DNA of 44,854 nucleotides. Source: Halapricum sp. CBA1109. Lineage in GTDB: Archaea; Halobacteriota; Halobacteria; Halobacteriales; Haloarculaceae. Both the position numbers and the translations under genes were made by a program. Shown one piece after another: positions 8,151 to 16,917 of the stretch. The stretch is taken from the NCBI RefSeq assembly GCF_009741825.1, contig NZ_WPCA01000007.1:1-44854 (forward strand), given 5' to 3'. Numbering within the stretch: position 1 is the first letter of the stretch; every line of letters starts with the position of its first letter. Under the pieces are notes generated by a model, which saw nothing but the letters and a program-made list of their open reading frames with translations, made no database searches and was not told the DNA's origin.

Positions 8151-9776
8151 ATGGCAGATTCCGAGTCGACCATCGACCGCGGACCGCTCGGGAGTCTCCG
8201 CTCGTGGCTGGGTCGAACCGCCCGCGCTATCACCGGTTCGACCGTCGACGTCGAGCGGTACGACCCCAACCGGCACCAGCCACTGGTGAGTTTCGACGGC
8301 CGAGCAGGGATGGAAGAGGTCGACCGCTACTGGGTCAACGCCCCCTTCGCCTTCGTCTCGATCAACCTCGACCGCGAGGAGAACGAGTACCACTACCAAG
8401 TCGTCGAGCCGACGCTGTCGGAACTCGAACGGGACCTGCTGGAACGGCTGTTCGAGGACATCCGCGACCCGCTTCTGTATCGCGAGGACCTCAGCGACGA
8501 CCCCGAGTCGGCGCTGGCCGAGGAGCTACAGACCCGACTGGAGGAGTACGGCGTCGACGTCGACGTCGAGACGTTCTACCGCCTGTTCTACTACCTCTAC
8601 CGGCAGTTCCAGGGGTACGGGAAGATAGACCCGCTGATGCACGACCCCGCCATCGAGGACATCTCCTGTGACGGGGCCGACCTGCCCATCTTCGTCTACC
8701 ACGACGAGTACACCGACATCGGCACCTCGGTCACCTTCGACGAACGGGACCTCCAGAACTTCGTCATCCAGTTGGCCCAGCGCTCTGGCCGGCACATCTC
8801 CGTCTCGGACCCCGTCGTCTCGACGACGCTGCCCGACGGCTCCCGTATCGAACTCGCGCTCGGCAAGGAGGTCACGCCGCGCGGGTCGGCCTTTACCATC
8901 CGGAAGTACGCCGACGAACCGTTCACGCCGGTCGACCTGCTGAACTACGGCACCGTCGACCGCCGGATGCTGGCGTTTCTGTGGCTGGCCATCGAGTCCA
9001 ACAAGTCGCTCATCTTCGCCGGCGGGACCGCCGCGGGCAAGACCACGAGTATGAACGCCGTCTCGATGTTCATCCCGCCGCGCGCGAAGGTACTGACAAT
9101 CGAGGACACCCGCGAACTGTCGCTGTATCACGACAACTGGCTGTCCTCGGTCACCCGCGAACGGTTCGACGAGACGGACATCACGATGTACGACCTGCTG
9201 CGGTCGGCGCTGCGCCACCGACCAGAGTACATCATCGTCGGCGAGGTCCGCGGGGAGGAGGCCGTGACGCTGTTCCAGGCGATGAACACCGGCCACACCA
9301 CCTACTCGACGATGCACGCCGACTCGGTCCAGACGGTCATCAACAGGCTGGAGAACGACCCCATCAACGTCCCACGGCCGATGGTCGCCAGCCTCGATTT
9401 GCTCTGCGTGCAGGTGTTGACCCGCCACGACGACGAGCGAGTCCGTCGGATCCAGACGCTGGCCGAGATAGAGGGCATCGACCAGCGGACCGGCGAACTC
9501 GACTACTCCCAGACGTTCTCGTGGGAGGCCGACGACGACAGCTTCCGTCAGCGCAACTCCGACCTGCTGGAGGAGATAGCCGACGACCGCGGGTGGACTC
9601 GCTCGCAACTGCTGAGCGAACTCCGTGACCGCCGCCGGGTGTTGGCGTACCTCCAGGAGCAGGACATCACCGACTACCGGCGGTTCACGTCGATGGTCAA
9701 CTACTACTACGCCGACAAGGACGGACTGATGGACGAGATAGCCGAGAGCGACGTCGAGACAGACGTGCAGGAGTAG
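8151..9776 (+). CDS. Type II/IV secretion system ATPase (FlaI/PilB/TadA family)
   Basis: A cytoplasmic hexameric motor ATPase of 541 residues for assembling a type IV pilus-like fibre. The N-terminal third has the family-specific VDRYWVNAPFAFVSI and VEPTLSELER segments. The motor domain shows Walker A GGTAAGKTT (about residues 290-300), the Asp box TIEDTREL, Walker B IIVGEVRGEE and the His box GHTTYSTMHAD. The ATG at 8151 precedes an acidic start. It ends one base before the platform gene (stop 9774-9776, ATG 9778), so both are one operon. It is clearly paralogous to the ATPase at 16914-18665. Pilus, archaellum or Tad-like assembly are all possible; no archaellin or chemotaxis genes are nearby, which argues against an archaellum. 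Confidence 0.92.
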   Translation: MADSESTIDRGPLGSLRSWLGRTARAITGSTVDVERYDPNRHQPLVSFDGRAGMEEVDRYWVNAPFAFVSINLDREENEYHYQVVEPTLSELERDLLERLFEDIRDPLLYREDLSDDPESALAEELQTRLEEYGVDVDVETFYRLFYYLYRQFQGYGKIDPLMHDPAIEDISCDGADLPIFVYHDEYTDIGTSVTFDERDLQNFVIQLAQRSGRHISVSDPVVSTTLPDGSRIELALGKEVTPRGSAFTIRKYADEPFTPVDLLNYGTVDRRMLAFLWLAIESNKSLIFAGGTAAGKTTSMNAVSMFIPPRAKVLTIEDTRELSLYHDNWLSSVTRERFDETDITMYDLLRSALRHRPEYIIVGEVRGEEAVTLFQAMNTGHTTYSTMHADSVQTVINRLENDPINVPRPMVASLDLLCVQVLTRHDDERVRRIQTLAEIEGIDQRTGELDYSQTFSWEADDDSFRQRNSDLLEEIADDRGWTRSQLLSELRDRRRVLAYLQEQDITDYRRFTSMVNYYYADKDGLMDEIAESDVETDVQE

Positions 9777-9777
9777 C

Positions 9778-12357
9778 ATGGCCGTCACCAGCTACCTCCC
9801 GCTGGCGGTCGCGGCCGCCCTCGCGGGACTGCTCTCGCTGGCTGCGGTCGTCCCCGCGTTCGACCGGGTCCTCTCCCGACTGGCCAGCCTCTGGTTCGGG
9901 CGGTTCGTCACCGACTCCGTCGAGCGCCGCCGGACCCTACAGGCCGCCTACTCGGAGACGACCTACCGCGTCTACACCGCCAAGACGCTTTTGTACACCG
10001 TCGTCGTCGGCGGGATATTCGGTATCGTCGGGGTGTACCTCATCGCTGGCGTCCTGATCGTCCTCCCGGCGGTCACCGCACTGCTGGCACAGCTTCCCTC
10101 GGTGATGGGAGAGGTGCTGGGCAACCCGAACCTCGAAATCGTCCTCTCGACGGAGGCCCGGGCGGCGCTGTACGTCGTCTCCGGGCTCGTGCTGGGCGGC
10201 CTCGGCGCGACCGGGACCTACGTGATGCGGTGGCAACTGCCCAAAAGCACCGCCGAGGTCCGCCGGCGCTCGATCAACGAGGCCCTGCCCCGGACGGTCG
10301 CCTTTATGTACGCGCTCTCTCGTGGCGGGACGGCCTTCCCGACGGTGATGCGGACGCTCGGTGACAACACCAGCATCTACGGCGAGGCCGCCGCGGAGGT
10401 CAACGTCGGCGTCCGGGAGATGACGCTTTTCAACACTGACATCATCACCGCCGTCCGCCGGGTGAGCTACCGGACGCCCAGCGAGAAGTGGAAGACCTTC
10501 ACCGAGAACCTAGCGTCGGTGCTCCAGAGCGGCCAGAGCCTCCCGGCGTTCCTCGAACAGCAGTACGACCGCTTCCAGGAGGACGCCGAGGAACGGCAGG
10601 AGGAGATTCTCGAACTACTGGCGACCATCGCCGAGGCGTACGTGACGACGCTGGTCGCCGGGTCGCTGTTCCTCATCACCATCCTGCTGGTGTTCGGGCT
10701 GACGACCACCGACACCCTGCTTTTCATCCAGTTGCTGGTCTACCTCATCATCCCCCTCGCCAACGCCGGGTTCGTCGTCTTCCTGATGCAGAAACTCGAA
10801 CAACTCGGCGTCGCCCGGGAGTCCGGCGTCTCCGAACTGGAGACGGACAGTCCCAGCACGACGGCCCCGGAGACGGACGCGACCGGTCGCGACCCGAGCC
10901 TGACGGCCCCGGACACCAAGACGACCAGCCCCGACGGCGGGACCACCGCCGGCATCCAGCAGAACCTCGCCCAACTGGCGCTGTACGACCGACTCCGACG
11001 GGTCAAACGCATCCTCGGCCAGCCGTTACAGACGGTGCTGTGGCACCCGACGCGCATCCTCTACGTGACGGTCCCGCTGGCGCTTCTGTGGGTCGTCCTC
11101 CGGGGTCCGGCGGCCCTCGCCAGCGAGGGAGTCAGCATCCGAGTCCTCGACGACGTGCTCATCCAAGCGCTTTTGTTCCTGCTGGGCACCTTCGCCGTCG
11201 TCAGACAACTGTACAAGCGCCGCATCGACCGCATCGAGGCCGCGACCCCGGAGATGCTCGAACGCCTCGCCAGCCTCAACGACGCCGGGATGTCCATCGT
11301 CGAGAGCCTCGACCGGATCCGGGACACCGACCTCGGCGTCCTCACGAGCGAGATAGAGCGCATCTGGGCGGACGTGACGATGGGCGCCAACACCGACGAG
11401 GCGCTGGTCCGGTTCGGTCGTCGGGTCCGGACGACCTCTATCGCCCGCGTCGTGACGCTGGTGACCAACGCGATGCGGGCAAGCGGGAGCCTCGGGCCGG
11501 TGTTGCGCATCGCCTCCGAACAGGCCCGCTCGGACATGCGACTGCGCCGCCAGCGCCGCCAGCAGATGTTCACTTACCTCGTGGTCATCTACATCTCCTT
11601 CGCCGTCTTCCTCGTCATCATCGTCGCGGTCAAGGAGGTGCTGGTGCCGAGCCTCCCCAACACCGTCCCGACGCCGGACAGCACCAACCGACTGGGCGTC
11701 AACGTCGAGCAGTTCGCCCGGATCGGATCGGTCGACAAGGCCGCCTACACGCTCGTCTTTTTCCACGCCGCGATGATACAGGCCATCTGTTCGGGGTTCA
11801 TCGCCGGGCAACTCGGCGACGGGACGGTCAAAGACGGCGCGAAACACGCCGCCGCGATGCTGGGCATCGCCTACGTCGCGTTCCTATTGCTCTCCTCGCC
11901 CGTCGCGTCGATGGACTTCGTCGACCAGACGACCGCCGGGGAGGAGATGACCGTCCAGTCGGCCTCGCTCTCTGACGGCGGCTTCGTCGTCCTCCGGCAG
12001 GGCGGGACCGACGGCGAGATGCTCGGCCACTCGGAGTACCTCCCGGCGGGCACGCACACCGACGTGCGGATCCAACTCGACCGCCCGCCGTCCCGCGACC
12101 TGGTGACGGTCTACGCCGTCCCCCACTTGGACGAAAACGACAACGAGGCCTTCGACGGCAACGCCACCGACGGTGCCTACCCCGAGGCCGGCTTCCAGGT
12201 GTCGGTGTCCGCCGAAGTGACCTACACCCCGGAGACGGACGACGGAGCGGACGACGCGCCGTCGACCGACGGAGCGAGTACGACGACGGCCGACAACGGG
12301 ACGACGCCCGCCGACCGTCTCCCGCCCGCCGCGATACGGGCACGTCCCGTGCGGTAG
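9778..12357 (+). CDS. T2SF/FlaJ-type membrane platform protein with an extra C-terminal domain
   Basis: An 859-residue integral membrane platform protein of a type IV pilus-like machine, partner of the upstream ATPase. Hydrophobic segments occur near residues 5-27, 71-105, 127-148 and 285-340, with a first T2SF domain (LPRTVAFMYALSRGG) between them. After a Thr/Pro/Asp-rich linker (about 350-400) come more membrane segments and a second T2SF domain. The last about 130 residues follow the final membrane helix and look like an extracytoplasmic domain (GGFVVLRQG, HSEYLPAGTHTDV, VYAVPHLDENDN). This resembles a domain I know from haloarchaeal surface proteins (DUF7282-like). The Thr-rich tail and final residues could not be checked for a frameshift. 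Confidence 0.88.
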   Translation: MAVTSYLPLAVAAALAGLLSLAAVVPAFDRVLSRLASLWFGRFVTDSVERRRTLQAAYSETTYRVYTAKTLLYTVVVGGIFGIVGVYLIAGVLIVLPAVTALLAQLPSVMGEVLGNPNLEIVLSTEARAALYVVSGLVLGGLGATGTYVMRWQLPKSTAEVRRRSINEALPRTVAFMYALSRGGTAFPTVMRTLGDNTSIYGEAAAEVNVGVREMTLFNTDIITAVRRVSYRTPSEKWKTFTENLASVLQSGQSLPAFLEQQYDRFQEDAEERQEEILELLATIAEAYVTTLVAGSLFLITILLVFGLTTTDTLLFIQLLVYLIIPLANAGFVVFLMQKLEQLGVARESGVSELETDSPSTTAPETDATGRDPSLTAPDTKTTSPDGGTTAGIQQNLAQLALYDRLRRVKRILGQPLQTVLWHPTRILYVTVPLALLWVVLRGPAALASEGVSIRVLDDVLIQALLFLLGTFAVVRQLYKRRIDRIEAATPEMLERLASLNDAGMSIVESLDRIRDTDLGVLTSEIERIWADVTMGANTDEALVRFGRRVRTTSIARVVTLVTNAMRASGSLGPVLRIASEQARSDMRLRRQRRQQMFTYLVVIYISFAVFLVIIVAVKEVLVPSLPNTVPTPDSTNRLGVNVEQFARIGSVDKAAYTLVFFHAAMIQAICSGFIAGQLGDGTVKDGAKHAAAMLGIAYVAFLLLSSPVASMDFVDQTTAGEEMTVQSASLSDGGFVVLRQGGTDGEMLGHSEYLPAGTHTDVRIQLDRPPSRDLVTVYAVPHLDENDNEAFDGNATDGAYPEAGFQVSVSAEVTYTPETDDGADDAPSTDGASTTTADNGTTPADRLPPAAIRARPVR

Positions 12358-12394
12358 GGGAGACACTTTACCGACGGCCCGCCATCCTCCGTGT

Positions 12395-13144
12395 ATGACC
12401 ATCGTCCACGACGAACTCAGTATCGAGTGGCTCGGCTACGCGACCGTTCGACTCGAACACGAGGACGTCGTCGCCTACCTCGACCCCGGCCGCTACGGCG
12501 TCCTGACCGGCGAGTGGGAGCCGGACACGCCCGGTATCGCCCACCCGCCGAGCCGTGACTACCGTCCCGAGGACGGCGACATCGTCTGTGTCACGCACGT
12601 CCACCACTACGACGACGACGCCATCGACCGCGTCGCCGACGACGACGCCACCGTCGTCGTCTTCGAGGGCGTCAACCGACGCGACACCGACCGAGACGTG
12701 CGCCGCCCGGTCGAGTTGGACTACGACCTGCGCCGGGTGAGCCAAGAGGAGGACCTCTCGGTCGACGGCGTCCCGATGTGGACCGTCCCGGCGTACAACG
12801 ACCCCGACGGCGACCACGTCCGGCCGAGCGGCGACCCCTACCACCCTGAGGGCTTTGGCTGTGGATTCTTGCTCGCGCTGGGCGATTTGACGGTGTTCTG
12901 GCCGGGCGACACCGACGTGCTGGAAGGTCACGCCGAACTGGACGTCGACGTGTTGCTCCCGCCCATCGGCGGCAGTTTCACGATGGACCGCGAGCAGGCC
13001 GCCGGACTGGCGGCTGACCTCCGGCCCGAGTTGGTCGTCCCGATACACTACAACACCTTCGAGGCGCTGGAGACCGATTCGGGCGCGTTCGCCACCGACG
13101 TTGCGCGGGCGGGCGTCCCGGTCGCGTTAGACGAGAGCGGGTGA
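12395..13144 (+). CDS. MBL-fold metallo-hydrolase
   Basis: A 249-residue metallo-beta-lactamase-fold protein, closest in look to the UlaG/RNase Z-like hydrolases. The metal-binding motif THVHHYDDDAID (residues 67-78, His68, His70, Asp73, Asp74 region) is followed by FWPGDTDVLEG and VPIHYNTF, which would supply the later metal ligands. The N-terminal SIEWLGYATVRLE strand is typical of this group. There is no signal peptide, so it acts in the cytoplasm; the substrate is unknown. A TATA-like CACTTTACCG at 12368-12377 lies about 20-27 bases upstream, giving a leaderless start. It sits between the two secretion loci but has its own promoter. Confidence 0.88.
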   Translation: MTIVHDELSIEWLGYATVRLEHEDVVAYLDPGRYGVLTGEWEPDTPGIAHPPSRDYRPEDGDIVCVTHVHHYDDDAIDRVADDDATVVVFEGVNRRDTDRDVRRPVELDYDLRRVSQEEDLSVDGVPMWTVPAYNDPDGDHVRPSGDPYHPEGFGCGFLLALGDLTVFWPGDTDVLEGHAELDVDVLLPPIGGSFTMDREQAAGLAADLRPELVVPIHYNTFEALETDSGAFATDVARAGVPVALDESG

Positions 13145-13153
13145 CCGCCAGCC

Positions 13154-14968
13154 TCAGCCACCGCCGCGGCCAGCGTTGACCGACACACGTTCCGTTATCG
13201 TCTCGACCGCCCCGTCGCCGTCGGTCACGGTGAGCGTGACGGTGTACTGTCCCGGACTCGGGAAGGTGTGGCTGACCGTCTCGCCGGTCGCCGTCGTCCC
13301 GTCGCCAAAGTCCCACTCGTAGGAGACGATGGAGCCGTCGGGGTCGGTCGAACCGCTCGCGTCGAACTCGGTCGGCGAGCGAGTCGTGGGCCGCGAGGGC
13401 GAGTAGGCGATGCTCGGCGTCGGGGCCGCGTTCGCCCCGGTCGTCGTGTTGTCGACCGTGATCACCATCTCGTCGGCGTCGCCGCCGCCGACCGCGTAGA
13501 CCGACACCGGCCCGTCGTCGGCGGCCTCGAAGGTGACCGAGTCACGGCCGTCGGGCCCGGTCGTCCCCGACTCCGGCGCGACGGTGCCCACGCTCTCGTT
13601 GTCGACGAGATAGGAGACGTCCATCCCGGCGACGAGCGGTTCGCTTTCGACCGTCAGCGTCGCCGTCCCGTCGTTCGCCCCGGCGTCGAAGGTGTAGCGG
13701 TCGTCCGTGCCGTTGCTCGGCGCGACCCACTCGACGCCGAGGGACGCGTTGGCGCCCGTGGTCCCATCGCCGCCCGGAATCCCTCCGCTCGTCGTGAGCG
13801 ACACCGACGCGGTCCGCATCGGGTCCGTGTCGTTGTCAAAGCTGGCCGTGACCGTCGCCGCTCCGGGGTCGGTCCCCTCGTAGCGGAACACCGCCCGACC
13901 GTCGGAGTCCGTGACGGGGTCGACGGCCGTGAGGTTCCCAACCGCGCCCGGAGGCTTCGAGGCGTCGACGGGCACGCCGCTGACGGGGTTGTTGTAGCGG
14001 TCACGGACGACGAAGGTGAGACGCTCGGCCGCGCCCGGGGTGACCTGTCGCTCGGCCGGCCCCTCGGCCGTGATGTAGTGGGCGTCGGGTTCGTCCAGCC
14101 GCGACCCGACGCCAATCTTGGCCATCCGGAGGTCGTACGTCCCGGGGACCAGCGTCAGCGTCAGCATATCGTAGGGGTCCCCGGGCGTCACGGACAGCGA
14201 GTCGGCGTCGACGCGGCCGTCGTTGGTGTCAAGTTCCGCCGCCAGCAGGTCACGCCACGTCGATTCCGAGAGCCGCGTCGGCACCGACAGTTCGAGGTCG
14301 CCGTTCGAGCGGACGGTCGTCACTGTCTCGGAGGTGCTCAGCGGGACCGCCTCCAGGTCGTAGGTGCCGGACCCGCCGCGGTCGAGCGTGCCGTTGAGCG
14401 CCACGACCGTGATGTCGTCACCCCTGACGAGACGCTCTGGCGTGATCGGGAGAGAGCGCTCGTCGAAGCGGTTGTACAGCACCGAGTTCTCGAAGACGGT
14501 CGTCGGGGCCGTCCCGTACTCGTTGTAGTCCGGACTGTACGCGAGGTGGCGCGTGGTGAACGTCCGCGGCGTGCCGTTCCAGTAGGCCCCCGCGTCGCCG
14601 GTGGCGTTCGCGCCGGCGACGGTGATCGTTCCGGGCGCGGTCGTCCGAACGGTTCCGGACGGGTCCGGCGGGTTGATCAGGAACGGCCGGGTCGGGTAGC
14701 GGGTGCCGAGTTCGACCGATTCGGAGGTGAGACGACCGGTATCGGCCGTCCGGAAGAGGCCGTCACGATACTGTTCGAGGCTGTCCTGGACCCGCTCGTT
14801 GTGGTCGAACTCCTCGCCCTGATTCCACGTCGGGACGGCAGTGACCTGCAGGACGACCAACAGCAACAGGACGATACTGAACATGAGGACGAAGCCGATA
14901 GCGGCGGACTGCCCGCGTCGGTCGGCCGCCCTGTCCGCCGCCCGCCGGAGTGTGAGTCCGTACATCAT
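13154..14968 (-). CDS. Pilin-like surface protein with Ig-like and PKD domains
   Basis: A 604-residue exported protein. From the ATG at 14968, residues 1-20 are basic (RRAADRAADRRGQ) and followed by a 20-residue hydrophobic stretch (about 22-45), the layout of archaeal type IV pilin-like or membrane-anchored N-termini. The long outer part carries an Ig-like invasin-type repeat (RDRYNNPVSGVPVDASK, about 310-395), a second Ig-like region and a C-terminal PKD domain (about 520-600) with the YEWDFGDGTTATG motif. The start overlaps the platform gene stop by 4 bases (ATGA), so translation is coupled. It is likely a surface fibre subunit or adhesin of the adjacent machine. It is unusually large for a pilin, so a minor tip protein is also possible. 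Confidence 0.82.
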   Translation of the reverse strand: MMYGLTLRRAADRAADRRGQSAAIGFVLMFSIVLLLLVVLQVTAVPTWNQGEEFDHNERVQDSLEQYRDGLFRTADTGRLTSESVELGTRYPTRPFLINPPDPSGTVRTTAPGTITVAGANATGDAGAYWNGTPRTFTTRHLAYSPDYNEYGTAPTTVFENSVLYNRFDERSLPITPERLVRGDDITVVALNGTLDRGGSGTYDLEAVPLSTSETVTTVRSNGDLELSVPTRLSESTWRDLLAAELDTNDGRVDADSLSVTPGDPYDMLTLTLVPGTYDLRMAKIGVGSRLDEPDAHYITAEGPAERQVTPGAAERLTFVVRDRYNNPVSGVPVDASKPPGAVGNLTAVDPVTDSDGRAVFRYEGTDPGAATVTASFDNDTDPMRTASVSLTTSGGIPGGDGTTGANASLGVEWVAPSNGTDDRYTFDAGANDGTATLTVESEPLVAGMDVSYLVDNESVGTVAPESGTTGPDGRDSVTFEAADDGPVSVYAVGGGDADEMVITVDNTTTGANAAPTPSIAYSPSRPTTRSPTEFDASGSTDPDGSIVSYEWDFGDGTTATGETVSHTFPSPGQYTVTLTVTDGDGAVETITERVSVNAGRGGG

Positions 14969-16917
14969 ATCACCGTAAACGCCGCGACCGTGAGGACGAC
15001 CAACAGCAGGCTGTACTTCAGGCCGGCCAGAACCGACCCGCGCGAGAGCTTCCCGGTCACGAGGCCGACACACAGGCCTTGGACGAGCGCCGAGTGGAAG
15101 AAGGCCAGTTCGAACCCTTCGACGTCGATACTCGAGAGGGTCGCCGGGAGCTCCGGGCCCTCGGTCGGGGCGGCTTGGCTGACGGCCACGGCCTCCTGAA
15201 AGTAGAACTGATCGACGATCAGGACGACGCCCAGAAAGACCAGAAACGAGACGGCCGACGCGACGGTGTAGGACGACAGCTCCCGGACGCGTTCCCGGAC
15301 GAGTTCCCGCTGGGTCCGGGCGTCCCGCGAGGCGACGCTCAGCGTCTCCGAGAGGTTCCCGCTGGCGTCGTTGCTGTCGGCGATCAGCCGGAGCGTCCGC
15401 ACCTCGATGCCAGTCTTGGCACGGTTTGCGGCCCGGCGGAACGCGACCCCGAGTTCACTGAACCAACCGATCTCGTTGTTGAGCGACGAGAGGTCCCGCG
15501 CGAGGACGTCGTCGGTCCGCTCGGTCGTGTTGTCGATGGCCTCCGTCAGCCTGATTCCCATCCGGTTGGCGCTTGACAGCGACGACAAAAGGTCCGGATA
15601 CCGCCGGTGGATAGCGTCGAGGCGGCGCTGTCTGCGCTCGTGGAACGCGGCCAGCGGTGCCGTGGCGACGACGAACGGAACCACGAACAGCAGTGTCGTC
15701 ACGGCGACCGGCGAGTCGTACAGCGCGGTCACCGTCGGCTCGACGGCTCCCGTCCAGACCAGCGCGGCCGCGACAGCCAGCGCCGCCGGGACGGTGAGAT
15801 ACAGGACGGCCGTCGGGCGCGAGCGGAACGTCCGGAACGGATGCCGGACCGCTTCGATGCGGGCGTACCGGCGCTTCCGACGGGCGTACGAAGCGGCGTC
15901 CGGGTCGTCCGGCCGGTCGGGTCGCTCCGGGCCGATGTCCGTCCGGGTCGCCCGGAACTGCGAGAACGGCCCCCGGAGCAGGTCCAGCGCGAGGATAGCG
16001 ACCAGCGAGACGGCGGGGATACCGGCGTAGACGAGGGCGTTCACTATCGACAGCGTCGGCGACCCGAGGATGCCGATGACCATCAGCAGGATCAGGCCCA
16101 GCAACACCCCCGCGACCGCGACCGTGACGTAGACTTCCGCGAACAGGGACATGTTCTCCAGATAGGAGTCCTGTGCGTTTCGGGCCTCCTGTATGGCCTC
16201 CTCGCGTTTTTCCAGGAGGAACGACTCGACGTCCCCGCCGGACTCGACGACGCTCAGCAGGTCCTCGAAGAAGTCGGATAGCGCGGTGCTGGGCGTCACC
16301 TCGGCGGTCTCCCGGAGCGCTTGCATGAAGTCCGCGCCGAGATACTCCGTGTGGTTGACGACCATCCCCATCTCCCGGGCCACCTCGCCGTAGGTCGGTT
16401 CCGAGTCGGCGAGCCGTTCGATGGCCGTCCCGATGTCGACGCCGCCGCGGGACAGCGCGTACAGGTACGTGACCGCGTGGGGGAGCATCAGGTCTATCGT
16501 TCGCGCTCGGGCCCGGGCGCGTCGTCGCGGAATCGAATACCGCAGCCACCAGACGCCGAGGCCGAACGCGGACGCGAGCACGACCGGCAACGCGACCGTG
16601 ACCACTACGAACCGGTACTGGCCGACGAACGCCCCGACGCCGCCCGTCCAGTCCGGGCCGGTCAGTCCGGCGAGGACGCCGGTCCGAGCGAGGACGACGG
16701 CCGCGAGCAGGCCGGTGACGGCACCCGCCACGGCCGCGAGGATGGCGAACACCGCCGACCGGGCGAGATAGCCGCTGAGCGTGGCCGGCACCCGGGCGCT
16801 GTTGAGCGACGTCCGGAGGCCCTGGTGGCGACCCTCCCTGTCGGCAAACCAGCGGCGAAGCGGCTCGTAGAGCCACCCGGTACGGCGGATCAGCCACGAG
16901 TTCGTCCGGTCGATCAT
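14965..16917 (-). CDS. T2SF/FlaJ-type membrane platform protein
   Basis: A 650-residue integral membrane platform protein for a type IV pilus-like machine. It has two T2SF domains: the first around LMLPHAVTYLYALSRGGVDIG and AEVYVTVAVAGVLLGLILLMVIG, the second around DLLSSLSSANRMGIRLTEAI and VSFLVFLGVVLIVDQFYF. Several membrane helices occur near residues 55-80, 100-125, 265-315 and 375-420, with a C-terminal pair. It starts at the ATG at 16917, overlapping the ATPase stop by 4 bases, and ends overlapping the pilin-like gene by 4 bases, so all three are one translationally coupled operon. Unlike its paralogue at 9778 it stops at the last helix and has no extracytoplasmic tail. Confidence 0.9.
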   Translation of the reverse strand: MIDRTNSWLIRRTGWLYEPLRRWFADREGRHQGLRTSLNSARVPATLSGYLARSAVFAILAAVAGAVTGLLAAVVLARTGVLAGLTGPDWTGGVGAFVGQYRFVVVTVALPVVLASAFGLGVWWLRYSIPRRRARARARTIDLMLPHAVTYLYALSRGGVDIGTAIERLADSEPTYGEVAREMGMVVNHTEYLGADFMQALRETAEVTPSTALSDFFEDLLSVVESGGDVESFLLEKREEAIQEARNAQDSYLENMSLFAEVYVTVAVAGVLLGLILLMVIGILGSPTLSIVNALVYAGIPAVSLVAILALDLLRGPFSQFRATRTDIGPERPDRPDDPDAASYARRKRRYARIEAVRHPFRTFRSRPTAVLYLTVPAALAVAAALVWTGAVEPTVTALYDSPVAVTTLLFVVPFVVATAPLAAFHERRQRRLDAIHRRYPDLLSSLSSANRMGIRLTEAIDNTTERTDDVLARDLSSLNNEIGWFSELGVAFRRAANRAKTGIEVRTLRLIADSNDASGNLSETLSVASRDARTQRELVRERVRELSSYTVASAVSFLVFLGVVLIVDQFYFQEAVAVSQAAPTEGPELPATLSSIDVEGFELAFFHSALVQGLCVGLVTGKLSRGSVLAGLKYSLLLVVLTVAAFTVI

